This document shows positions 46,659 through 54,511 of a stretch of DNA of 61,993 nt, piece by piece. How positions within the stretch are numbered: position 1 is the stretch's first letter; each line of letters begins with the position of its first letter. Source of the stretch: Arcobacter lacus (GTDB taxonomy: Bacteria > Campylobacterota > Campylobacteria > Campylobacterales > Arcobacteraceae); assembly GCF_003063295.1 (NCBI RefSeq), contig NZ_MUXF01000008.1, forward strand, positions 32,718 through 94,710, in the 5' to 3' direction. The notes beneath the pieces were generated by a model that had not been told where the DNA came from, did not search any database, and worked only from the letters and a program-made list of their open reading frames with translations. The position numbers and the translations under genes were made by a program.

Positions 46659-47141
46659 ATGAAAAAAAAATATTTAGATGACTTTTATGAAAGATGTTCT
46701 ATTGATGAAAAGTGTGCAATATTTGCATTATCATTGCCATTATTTTTGGTAAATAAAGATTTGATAGTAAAATCAGAACAGTTTTTAAAAATAAATTATG
46801 ACTTATTGCATACAGATATTGATGTTTTAGCCTCTTTATATTTTAAAGGTGAAAACTATACTTTATCCCCAACTGAGTTATATGATGCCTTAATATTTTC
46901 TTCTGGTGGAATGACAAAAGTTTTAAAAAAACTTCAAGACAGAGGACTTATCAAAAGAGACGCTGTAAAAAATGATAAAAGAAAAAATCTAGTTTGTTTA
47001 ACACAAAAAGGAACAGAACTAATAAAAGAAATTATGGATAATAAAGCTTCTATGATAGAAAAGACCTTTTCAGTTTTAGATAAAAAAGAAAAAGAAAATT
47101 TGAAAAATATCCTTTCAAAAGTTCTTTATTCTTTAAATTAA
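46659..47141 (+). CDS. MarR-family transcriptional regulator
   Basis: 160 aa. The winged helix is at about 70-120 (LSPTELYDALIFSSGGMTKV, LQDRGLIKRDAVKNDKRKN, the second being the MarR wing). The helical ends form the dimer. It lies divergent from the tolC-like-MFP-RND operon across a 97-bp region containing a dyad, so it is the likely repressor of the pump, as with MexR/MarR systems. That is inferred from position. Confidence 0.92.
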   Translation: MKKKYLDDFYERCSIDEKCAIFALSLPLFLVNKDLIVKSEQFLKINYDLLHTDIDVLASLYFKGENYTLSPTELYDALIFSSGGMTKVLKKLQDRGLIKRDAVKNDKRKNLVCLTQKGTELIKEIMDNKASMIEKTFSVLDKKEKENLKNILSKVLYSLN

Positions 47142-47162
47142 AAACATAGTGTTTAATTATAT

Positions 47163-47951
47163 TTAGAACTCCATTTCAAGAGCGATTGGACAATGGTCAC
47201 TTCCTTCAATAGTATCTAAAATATAAGCATCTTTTACATAATCTTTTAAATCAGAACTGACATAAAAGTAGTCAATTCTCCAGCCAACATTATTTGCTCT
47301 TGCATTTGCTCTATAACTCCACCAAGAGTATTTATCTTTTATATCGCCGTTTATAAGTCTAAAAGTATCGATATAACCATGAGATAAAAACTTTGTTATC
47401 CAATCTCTCTCCATTTGTAAAAATCCACTTGTATTTTCATTGGCTTTTGGTCTTGCAATATCAATTTCCGTATGAGCTGTATTAACATCACCACAAACAA
47501 TGATTGATTTCCCATCTTTTTTTAGATTTTCGCAATGATTTAAAAACCTATCATAAAATTCCATTTTATAATCAAGTCTTTCTTGACTACTTTGTCCGTT
47601 TGGGAAATATACATTAAAAAATGCGATATTTTTGTCTGCTAAATTGAAATGAACTTCGTTTATCCTTCCTTCATCTAAAATATCTACACTTTCACAAATA
47701 CTTTGAAAAGTTGGTTCAATATCAGAAAATAGAGCAGTTCCACTTCTTCCTTTAATTGCCGATGCACTTGCAAATAGAGTTTTGAACTCTTTTGAAAAGA
47801 TAGTTTTTGGAATTTGGTCTTTCATTGATTTTGTTTCTTGAACACCAAGTAAATCAACTTCTATTTCATCTATCCATTTTAACGCATCTTTTTTATCAAC
47901 TGCTCGTATTCCATTTACATTCCACGAAATAAATTTATATCTTTTTGCCAT
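47163..47951 (-). CDS. xth: Exodeoxyribonuclease III / AP endonuclease
   Basis: 262 aa EEP-family nuclease of base excision repair. Key sequences are ISWNVNGIRAVDKKDALK at the start, LLGVQETKSM (catalytic Glu), VCGDVNTAHTEIDI (Asp and Asn), WWSYRANARANNVGWRIDY and GSDHCPIALE (catalytic Asp-His). It is complete. Its ATG overlaps the stop of the small exported protein gene upstream (TAATG at 47951-47955 on the minus strand). Confidence 0.96.
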   Translation of the reverse strand: MAKRYKFISWNVNGIRAVDKKDALKWIDEIEVDLLGVQETKSMKDQIPKTIFSKEFKTLFASASAIKGRSGTALFSDIEPTFQSICESVDILDEGRINEVHFNLADKNIAFFNVYFPNGQSSQERLDYKMEFYDRFLNHCENLKKDGKSIIVCGDVNTAHTEIDIARPKANENTSGFLQMERDWITKFLSHGYIDTFRLINGDIKDKYSWWSYRANARANNVGWRIDYFYVSSDLKDYVKDAYILDTIEGSDHCPIALEMEF

Positions 47952-48199
47952 TATTTAGAATTTTCCTTTTTTTCTTCTTTTTTATCTTCTTTAATTAGAT
48001 TTTGTGGTGCTTTGGGTGTTGTTGGTTTATTTATACCAATATTTTTGAAATCTTTATTTGATAAACTATTTTTTTCATCTATTAGATTTTCACTTTTTCC
48101 ACCATGCATATCTATTTTTCCATTATCTTGAATCATATAATTATAATTTGCAAATAAAATATTTGCAAAAAGTGTAGTAACTATTAGTAATATTTTCAT
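47951..48199 (-). CDS. Small exported protein of unknown function
   Basis: 82 aa. A signal peptide (MKILLIVTTLFANILFAN) is followed by a short hydrophilic chain, NYNYMIQDNGKIDMHGGKSE, and a Lys/Glu/Pro-rich low-complexity end. No family is recognised. A GGAGC ribosome-binding site precedes the ATG. Overlap with xth suggests cotranscription, but I see no functional link. Confidence 0.6.
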   Translation of the reverse strand: MKILLIVTTLFANILFANYNYMIQDNGKIDMHGGKSENLIDEKNSLSNKDFKNIGINKPTTPKAPQNLIKEDKKEEKKENSK

Positions 48200-48296
48200 A
48201 AAAAGCTCCTATTTAAAAAAAATAATTATAACTATTTTTCAATAATAAAGGCTTTATTTGGTATTTTATGCATTATTTTTAAGATAGGATTTTTTT

Positions 48297-49019
48297 ATGT
48301 TGGAGTTAGGTTTAGGAGTTATCACTTTTTTGACTTCTGTTATTGCAGCAGTTGTTGGAATTGGTGGTGGAATGATGCTTATTGCTATTTTGCCTTCATT
48401 TTTACCTGTAAATGCACTTATTCCAGTTCATGGATTGACACAAGTTTCAAGTAATCTTAGTCGAGCAATTTTTGGATATAAAGATGTGCAATATGAAGTA
48501 GTACCTAAATTTTTAATTGGTTCTATTTTAGGAATTGCTTTTTTTGTAGGAATATTAAATTTTATTTCACTTGAATATGTACCATTATTTATTGGAGTTT
48601 ATATATTACTTTCTCTTTGGAGTCAAAAGTTCAATGAAAAGATAAAAAGATATGAAAACTACTATTTAGCAGGTTTTTTTCAAACAGGACTTTCGATGGT
48701 TGTTGGAGCTACTGGTCCGCTTACAATGACACTTTTATTTAAAGATTACAATGATAAAGATAAAGTTGTAGCAACTGGAGCTGCTTTGATGAGTATAACT
48801 CATTTTTTAAAGGTAGTTGTATTTATATATTTTGGATTTGTATTTTTTGATTATATATGGATTATTATATCTATGATTATTGGAGCAGTTGTTGGAAGTT
48901 TTGTTGGAACTAAACTAAGAAATATAATAGATGGTAAAAAATTTACTATTATATTAAAAGTTTTACTTACTATTTTAGCATTAAACCTAATAATAGGAAT
49001 ATTACTAAAAAGTTTTTAA
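48297..49019 (+). CDS. TauE/SafE-family membrane exporter
   Basis: 240 aa with about seven to eight hydrophobic segments. The family sequence GIGGGMMLIAILPSFLPVNA is at about 22-41, with a second half beginning FFQTGLSMVVGATGPLTMTL, giving the two-fold repeat typical of the family. Members export sulfite, sulfonates or other organic anions, and the substrate here is unknown. AGGAT precedes the ATG by 7 nt. It is a single gene converging on the lipocalin gene. Confidence 0.9.
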   Translation: MLELGLGVITFLTSVIAAVVGIGGGMMLIAILPSFLPVNALIPVHGLTQVSSNLSRAIFGYKDVQYEVVPKFLIGSILGIAFFVGILNFISLEYVPLFIGVYILLSLWSQKFNEKIKRYENYYLAGFFQTGLSMVVGATGPLTMTLLFKDYNDKDKVVATGAALMSITHFLKVVVFIYFGFVFFDYIWIIISMIIGAVVGSFVGTKLRNIIDGKKFTIILKVLLTILALNLIIGILLKSF

Positions 49020-49020
49020 A

Positions 49021-49051
49021 GATTTTTATTACTTTTAAAGTAATAAAAATC
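49021..49051. terminator. Bidirectional terminator after the TauE gene
   Basis: GATTTTTATTACTTT (49021-49035), one base, and its exact reverse complement (49037-49051). It lies between convergent genes and supplies an A/T tract on each side. Confidence 0.8.
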
Positions 49052-49574
49052 AATCTTGGATTGTATATATGAGTTTAGATTTATCAAATCCCATACTAGT
49101 AATTTTTTCTAATAATTTATTTAAAACCTCATTACTTATAGTTTTTTCTCTTGAAATTATCCATAAATATTTTTTTGATGGAGTTCCAATAATTGCATAT
49201 TTATAATCTTTATCTAAATCTAAAATCCAATAGTCTCCATAAAATGGTCTAAAAAAACTTACTTTTAGTTTACTATTTGTTTCATCTATACTATATGCAA
49301 CTGCTTTTGCATCTTTAAATTCATTTGTAGAAATTTTTGTACAACTATTAACAACTTGAATCTTTTCATCATCTCTTAAAGAGTAATTTGCCTTTACATT
49401 TTTACAATCTTTTTGAAAAGGATGTTCATATCTTGCTATTTCATACCAATCTCCAAGATATTTTTGTAAATCAACTTTTTGTACTGTTTTTAAATCTGTT
49501 TCTTGTTTTGTGCTACAAGCTACAAAAAATAGTGACAATAAAATAACTCCAAAAAAGTTAAACATTTTTTTCAT
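49050..49574 (-). CDS. Bacterial lipocalin (Blc-like lipoprotein)
   Basis: 174 aa. A lipoprotein signal with lipobox FVAC near residue 20 is followed by the lipocalin motif LQKYLGDWYEIARYEHPF (GxW). YAIIGTPSKKYLWIISREKT is the strand-7/8 region typical of Blc. It is probably anchored in the outer membrane and binds lipids or lysophospholipids. AAAAAGGAAAAA precedes the ATG. It is 27 bp downstream of the UbiB-type gene and possibly cotranscribed with it. Confidence 0.9.
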   Translation of the reverse strand: MKKMFNFFGVILLSLFFVACSTKQETDLKTVQKVDLQKYLGDWYEIARYEHPFQKDCKNVKANYSLRDDEKIQVVNSCTKISTNEFKDAKAVAYSIDETNSKLKVSFFRPFYGDYWILDLDKDYKYAIIGTPSKKYLWIISREKTISNEVLNKLLEKITSMGFDKSKLIYTIQD

Positions 49575-49601
49575 AATTTTTCCTTTTTATAGTTTATATA
49601 T

Positions 49602-51002
49602 CTATTTTATAAATAGAATTTTTAAAAAACCAATTGATACTAAAATCAAAGCAATATTTTTTAGATTTTCATCATAAAAAATCAAAAATAGACCAAATAA
49701 AACAAATGATAAAGATTTTAAATATGAACCAAAATACTCTTTTAAATCTTTTTTTATAAATTCTAGTTGATCTTTGTTTATTAATACTTCAAGTTCACCT
49801 TTTGAACTTTTTGAAATCATCTGTTTTAGACTTTTTAAAAATTTAGGTAAAGATTCTATTTCATCTAAAATTATTTCTGTAATAGTGGTTTTTATTCCTA
49901 AAGCTTCGGGAAGATTATCTTTTAAAATTGGTAATATATCTTTTACTCCATTGAAATTTTCTATGTAAGTTGTTCCTAAACCTTCTATTATTGCACTAAC
50001 TCTTAAAATATATACTGCATCACTTGGTAATTTAAATGGTAAATTTCTTGTACTTTCTAAAACTTCAAAAGCTAGTTTTTGCATAGATTCACTAGATAAA
50101 TTGTCATTTGAAAAAATATCAAACATTTTTTGACTAAATTCAACCATCAAACTTTGAGGAGCTTCATAGCTAATAGTTCCTAATTTTTTATTTGCTCTTA
50201 CAAAAGTATCAAAATCACCTTTATTTGCGCCATCAATTAGTTCAATAATAGCAACTCTTGTATCATTAGAAATATTTTTAACCATTCCAAAGTCAAGTAA
50301 AACTAAATCTCCATTACAATTTATAAGCAAATTTCCAGGATGAGGGTCTGCATGAAAATATCCATTCATTAGCATTTGTTGTGTATAAAAGTTTATAAGT
50401 TTTGAAATAATCTCTTTGAAATCAATATTATGTTTTATTAAAGAATTTTTATCATCAAATCTAAAACCTTCCATAAAACTCATAACAAGCGCACTACAAC
50501 TACAAAACTCTTCATAAGGTTTTGGGAATAAAACACCACTATTTTCATAGATTTTTGAGAATTTTTTTAGATTTTCAAGTTCAATAGTAAGATTTGTTTC
50601 ATCTTTTATCATACTTGAAAATTCATTTATAACTGCATCAATTGAATTTTTTGTGTAATATGAAAAAAGTGGTCTAAAAAGTTTATTAAAAAAGTTTAAT
50701 ATTTTTATATCAACTCTTACTTGTTTTTCTATATTTTTACGTCTAAGTTTTACTGCAACTTTTGTATCATCATTTAGATATGCAATATGAACTTGTCCTA
50801 TTGAAGCACTTGCAATTGGTTCATTGTCAAATTTTTTAAAATAATCTTGCTTGAAAGACTCTTTAAAAACTGATTCAAAATCATTTTTAGACATTTTTGG
50901 AAGTTTATCATGTAGCTCTTTTAGTTCATCCAAATACTCTTTTGAAAAAAAATCTGACCTTGTTGCTAATACTTGAGCGAGTTTTATAAAACTTGCTCCC
51001 AA
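49602..51002 (-). CDS. ubiB: UbiB/AarF (ABC1) atypical kinase; true start unclear
   Basis: 466 aa from TTG 51002. ABC1 motifs are GASFIKLAQVLATRSDFF (the KxGQ region, here KLAQ), FDNEPIASASIGQVHIAYLN (Ala-rich nucleotide loop), VAVKLRRKN (Lys), HADPHPGNLLI and LLDFGMVKN (catalytic DFG). Two hydrophobic stretches at the C-terminus are the UbiB membrane anchor. The protein supports quinone synthesis or lipid distribution. TTG 51002 falls inside the conserved GASFIKLAQ region. The same frame is open and family-like for about 53 more codons upstream but has no ATG, GTG or TTG. AGGA 6 nt before ATA 51161 suggests a non-standard start. Confidence 0.88.
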   Translation of the reverse strand: MGASFIKLAQVLATRSDFFSKEYLDELKELHDKLPKMSKNDFESVFKESFKQDYFKKFDNEPIASASIGQVHIAYLNDDTKVAVKLRRKNIEKQVRVDIKILNFFNKLFRPLFSYYTKNSIDAVINEFSSMIKDETNLTIELENLKKFSKIYENSGVLFPKPYEEFCSCSALVMSFMEGFRFDDKNSLIKHNIDFKEIISKLINFYTQQMLMNGYFHADPHPGNLLINCNGDLVLLDFGMVKNISNDTRVAIIELIDGANKGDFDTFVRANKKLGTISYEAPQSLMVEFSQKMFDIFSNDNLSSESMQKLAFEVLESTRNLPFKLPSDAVYILRVSAIIEGLGTTYIENFNGVKDILPILKDNLPEALGIKTTITEIILDEIESLPKFLKSLKQMISKSSKGELEVLINKDQLEFIKKDLKEYFGSYLKSLSFVLFGLFLIFYDENLKNIALILVSIGFLKILFIK

Positions 51003-51157
51003 ATAAAATATTGTCTCTTTTAATTTTTTTGGTTTTAAAGGTTTAATAAATAAAAAGCTATCCCTTTTTTTAATAAGTAAAAAAAGAGATAATAAAAATC
51101 TAAAAATTAAATAGATTCTAAAAAGTGAAAAAAGTTTTAGATATATAAAAAAAGTTT

Positions 51158-51421
51158 TTATTTTAAATCCTGTTTTAATTTCTCTAAATCTGCTTTTGTA
51201 GCAACTCCTAGTTCATCTAAAACTTCTTTAAACATATCTTTTATTTTTGTTTTGATTCTTTCATCTTCATCTTTTCCTTTTTTTTCTAAAGACTCCAAGA
51301 AACTCTTTGCATCATCTGTTTTGATTTTTCCTTTTTCTTCAAGAGTTTTTAACTCTTCTTCAACTTTTTCTTTTAAAAGTAAAGCTCCACCAAGACTTGT
51401 AAATAATATTTCTTTTAACAT
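51158..51421 (-). CDS. Phasin-like coiled-coil protein
   Basis: 87 aa. It starts MLKEILFTSLGGALLLKEKV, then runs of charged helix (ELKTLEEKGKIKTDDAKSFL) ending in a coiled coil, VATKADLEKLKQDLK. It resembles the small phasin/PhaI-like family found beside UbiB-type genes. Granule binding is not shown. GGAGC precedes the ATG. Its TAA overlaps the proposed ATA start of the UbiB gene (ATAA at 51158-51161), implying coupling. Confidence 0.75.
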   Translation of the reverse strand: MLKEILFTSLGGALLLKEKVEEELKTLEEKGKIKTDDAKSFLESLEKKGKDEDERIKTKIKDMFKEVLDELGVATKADLEKLKQDLK

Positions 51422-51581
51422 TTTTTGCTCCTTAAAATATTTAGCTAAGTATATAACTATTTTATCAAATTATAGGTATTTTATAAATATTTTGTAGCAC
51501 TATTATGCCAATTTATATATTTTATTTTAAGATTAATTTAGTTGTAAAGATAAAAATAAAAATTTTTTAAATATCTTTTTT

Positions 51582-51613
51582 TACATAATAGCTACATAAT
51601 TTTTTGATATAAT
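51582..51613 (+). promoter_or_regulatory. 11-bp-period direct repeat and -10 of the TRAP operon
   Basis: TACATAAT at 51582-51589 and 51593-51600, separated by AGC: a period of 11. TATAAT at 51608-51613 follows 7 bp later. The repeat replaces the -35, as for activation by OmpR-family regulators such as the one encoded at 56048. Confidence 0.65.
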
Positions 51614-51643
51614 CAGAGCCTATTAAAAATTAAGGAGAAAATT

Positions 51644-52636
51644 ATGAAAAAGACTATTGTCGGAATTGTGACTGCTTCACTGTTAGCAACATCAGCAATG
51701 GCAGCTGATTATGTAATGAAAATTAGCCACGTTGTAAGTTCTAGCACACCAAAAGGTATGGCTGCTGATTATTTAGAAAAAAGAATTGAAGAGTTAACTC
51801 AAGGAAAAATTGATGTTCAAGTATTTCCAAACTCTCAACTGTATGGTGATGGAGATGAAATGAAGGCTTTAGCTATGAACAATGTTCAAGTAATTATGCC
51901 AAGTTTATCAAAATTCCCATCTATTGTACCTCAAATTCAACTTTTTGATTTACCATTTCTTTTTAGAGACAAAGAACACTTATATAAAGTTATGGATGGA
52001 GAAGTTGGAGCAAAACTTAAATCTTATGTAGATGCAAAAAAACAAATGATAGCATTTGATTATTGGGATGCTGGATTTAAACATTTTTCAAGTTCAAAAC
52101 AACCTATTATTAATCCAGAAGATGCTAAAGGTTTAAAATTTAGAATTCAAAGTTCAAAAGTTCTAGAAGCACAATTTAAAGCTGTTGGTGGAAATCCACA
52201 AATTTTACCATTCTCTGAAGTTTATTCAGCACTTCAACAAGGTGTTGTTGATGCGACAGAAAATCCTTTATCAAATTTCTATACAAAAAAATTTCATGAA
52301 GTTCAATCTAGCCTTACTTTAAGTAGCCATGGATATTTAGGTTATTTAGTTGTAATGAATCAACAATTCTGGGATAAATTACCAAAAGATTTACAAGAAA
52401 AAGTTGCACTTGCTATGAAAGAAGCAACAGAGTTAGAAAGAAAAGAAACTGCTATTGAAGATGCAAAAATTATGGAAGCATTAAAAAAATATGCAGCTGA
52501 TACAAAAAAACTTGAAATTTATCAGTTAACAAATGAGCAAGTGGCAAAATGGAGAAAAGTTATGGAATCTATTTATCCACAATTCTATAGTGTAATTGGT
52601 GAAGATTTAATCAAAAAAGCTATTGAGACAAAATAA
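51644..52636 (+). CDS. dctP: TRAP transporter substrate-binding protein (DctP type)
   Basis: 330 aa periplasmic receptor. The signal peptide ends at AMA-ADYVM. DctP family sequences are KISHVVSSSTPKGMAADYL, IQLFDLPFLFRDKEHLYKV, KGLKFRIQSS (carboxylate-binding Arg) and ALQQGVVDATENPLSNFYT. The likely ligands are C4-dicarboxylates (succinate, fumarate, malate), which this group uses as carbon sources. AAGGAGAAA precedes the ATG. It is followed by dctQ and dctM and has its own two-component system downstream. Confidence 0.93.
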   Translation: MKKTIVGIVTASLLATSAMAADYVMKISHVVSSSTPKGMAADYLEKRIEELTQGKIDVQVFPNSQLYGDGDEMKALAMNNVQVIMPSLSKFPSIVPQIQLFDLPFLFRDKEHLYKVMDGEVGAKLKSYVDAKKQMIAFDYWDAGFKHFSSSKQPIINPEDAKGLKFRIQSSKVLEAQFKAVGGNPQILPFSEVYSALQQGVVDATENPLSNFYTKKFHEVQSSLTLSSHGYLGYLVVMNQQFWDKLPKDLQEKVALAMKEATELERKETAIEDAKIMEALKKYAADTKKLEIYQLTNEQVAKWRKVMESIYPQFYSVIGEDLIKKAIETK

Positions 52637-52649
52637 GTAAAGAAGAAAT

Positions 52650-53195
52650 ATGAAAAAACTTTTTAGTATTTTAGATATTATAGTTGGGACAATAAATCAA
52701 ACAATAGCTGTTTATGGAATGATATTAGGTGTGTTATTAGCATTTATTAATGTGGTTCTAAGATATATATTTGATATGAGTCTTCCTTGGGCCGCAGAAC
52801 TTACTAACTATCTTTTCATCTGGTCAGCTCTTTTTGGTGCTGCTTATGGATTTAAACAAGGTGCGCACATCTCTATTACATTGTTAATAGAGAAGTGTTC
52901 TCCTATTGTTATGAAGGGATTTTTGATTTTTGCAAGTTTATTATCTATTGCGTATCTCCTTTTAATTTCATATTTTGGATATGAACTTGTATTATTCCTT
53001 ATGGATTTTGGTGAAATAAATGTAGATTTACAAATTCCTATGTGGATTCCACAGCTAGTTATACCAGTTGCATTTTTACTTGCAGCGTATAGAGTTGTTG
53101 AAAAACTTATTGAACTTTATAAAACGGATGCTGATAAAATTAAACTATTTAGTGAGCATGAAGCCATTTTAGAAGATATTAAAGGAGAAAAATAG
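52650..53195 (+). CDS. dctQ: TRAP transporter small permease (DctQ)
   Basis: 181 aa with four hydrophobic segments. The family sequence DMSLPWAAELTNYLFIWSAL is at about 43-62, followed by FGAAYGFKQGAHISITLLIE. It is the small membrane subunit that pairs with DctM. AAGAAG precedes the ATG, 13 bp after dctP. It is 2 bp from dctM. Confidence 0.92.
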   Translation: MKKLFSILDIIVGTINQTIAVYGMILGVLLAFINVVLRYIFDMSLPWAAELTNYLFIWSALFGAAYGFKQGAHISITLLIEKCSPIVMKGFLIFASLLSIAYLLLISYFGYELVLFLMDFGEINVDLQIPMWIPQLVIPVAFLLAAYRVVEKLIELYKTDADKIKLFSEHEAILEDIKGEK

Positions 53196-53197
53196 TT

Positions 53198-54478
53198 ATG
53201 GTTATAGCTACACTTTTTATTTTACTTTTTGGTTTAATGTTAATAGGAGTTCCTGTTGCAGTAGCATTAGGAGCTAGTACATTAGCTTCGGCATTTTTAT
53301 TTACAAATTTAGATTTAATGGGAACAGCTTCTCATATTTTTGATGGATTAAATAAGTATACACTTATGGCAATTCCTATGTTTATCTTAGCTGGTTCATT
53401 ATTATCAAGAGGAAGTGCTGCTTCTAGAATTATTAACTTTGCAAAAAGTTTAGTTGGACATTTACCAGGTGGTTTACCAATTGCAGCTATTTTAGCATCA
53501 ATTATATTTGCTGCTATTAGTGGAAGTTCTCCTGCAACAGTTGCTGCTATTGGTTCTGTTATGTATGGAGCTATTAAACAAGCTGGATATAATGAACAAT
53601 TCGCCATTGGAACAATCACAACTTCTGGAACTTTAGGTATCTTAATTCCACCTTCAGTTGTATTTATTGTATATGGTGTAAGTGCTGATGAGTCTATTGG
53701 AAAACTATTCATGGCTGGAGTAATTCCAGGTCTTATGATAGGTGGAATGATGATGATAATGACTTACATCTTAGCTAAAAAGAATGGTTTTAAAGCAGAA
53801 AAGATGGCAAGTTTAAAAGAGATAATTATTGCTTTTAAAGAGTCATTTTGGGCATTATTAATTATTTTTGTTGTTATTGGTGGAATTTATGGTGGAATAT
53901 TTACACCAACTGAAGCTGGAGCAGTGAGTGTTATGTATGCATTTTTTATCTCTTTCTTTGTATATAAAGATATAAAAATAAAAGATTTATATAAAATTGC
54001 ATTAGATTCAGCACAAACAAGTTCTATGATTTTCTTTATCATTGCAAATGCTATGATTTTTGCACACTTCTTAACAGATGAGCAAATTCCTCAGCATATT
54101 ACTCAAATGATAATAGAAGCAAATGTAAGTCCTTTAATGTTCTTGCTTATTGTAAATATTTTACTTTTAGTAATGGGACAATTTATGGAACCTAGTTCTG
54201 TTGTAATGATAACAGTTCCTTTATTACTTCCAATTGGGGTTGCTTTAGGAATTGATCCTATTCATCTTGGTGTTATTATGGTTGTAAATATGGAAATAGG
54301 TATGCTTACTCCACCTGTCGGATTAAATCTATTCGTTGCAAGTGGAATAACAGGATTGAGTATGGGACAAGTTATAAAAGCTTCATTACCAATGACATTA
54401 GTTTTATTATTTGGATTAATGTTGATAACTTATATTCCAGCAATTTCGCTTTGGCTTCCAAATTTAATGTTTGGATAA
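53198..54478 (+). CDS. dctM: TRAP transporter large permease (DctM)
   Basis: 426 aa sodium-coupled transport subunit with about twelve hydrophobic segments. Conserved parts are MAIPMFILAGSLLSRGSAAS, AAISGSSPATVAAIGSVMY and GTLGILIPPSVVFIVYGV in the first half, and TPTEAGAVSVMYAF and EIGMLTPPVGLNLFV in the second. AAAGGAGAAAA lies about 10 nt before the ATG. It ends at a terminator shared with the convergent sensor kinase. Confidence 0.95.
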   Translation: MVIATLFILLFGLMLIGVPVAVALGASTLASAFLFTNLDLMGTASHIFDGLNKYTLMAIPMFILAGSLLSRGSAASRIINFAKSLVGHLPGGLPIAAILASIIFAAISGSSPATVAAIGSVMYGAIKQAGYNEQFAIGTITTSGTLGILIPPSVVFIVYGVSADESIGKLFMAGVIPGLMIGGMMMIMTYILAKKNGFKAEKMASLKEIIIAFKESFWALLIIFVVIGGIYGGIFTPTEAGAVSVMYAFFISFFVYKDIKIKDLYKIALDSAQTSSMIFFIIANAMIFAHFLTDEQIPQHITQMIIEANVSPLMFLLIVNILLLVMGQFMEPSSVVMITVPLLLPIGVALGIDPIHLGVIMVVNMEIGMLTPPVGLNLFVASGITGLSMGQVIKASLPMTLVLLFGLMLITYIPAISLWLPNLMFG

Positions 54479-54490
54479 AACTTTGAAAGA

Positions 54491-54511
54491 AGAGATTAAC
54501 TTTTAGTCTCT
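54491..54511. terminator. Terminator between dctM and the sensor kinase
   Basis: AGAGATTAA (54491-54499), 3-nt loop, TTAGTCTCT (54503-54511), nine pairs with one G-T, then a T-run on the plus strand and A-rich sequence on the other side. It overlaps the end of the kinase gene. Confidence 0.7.
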
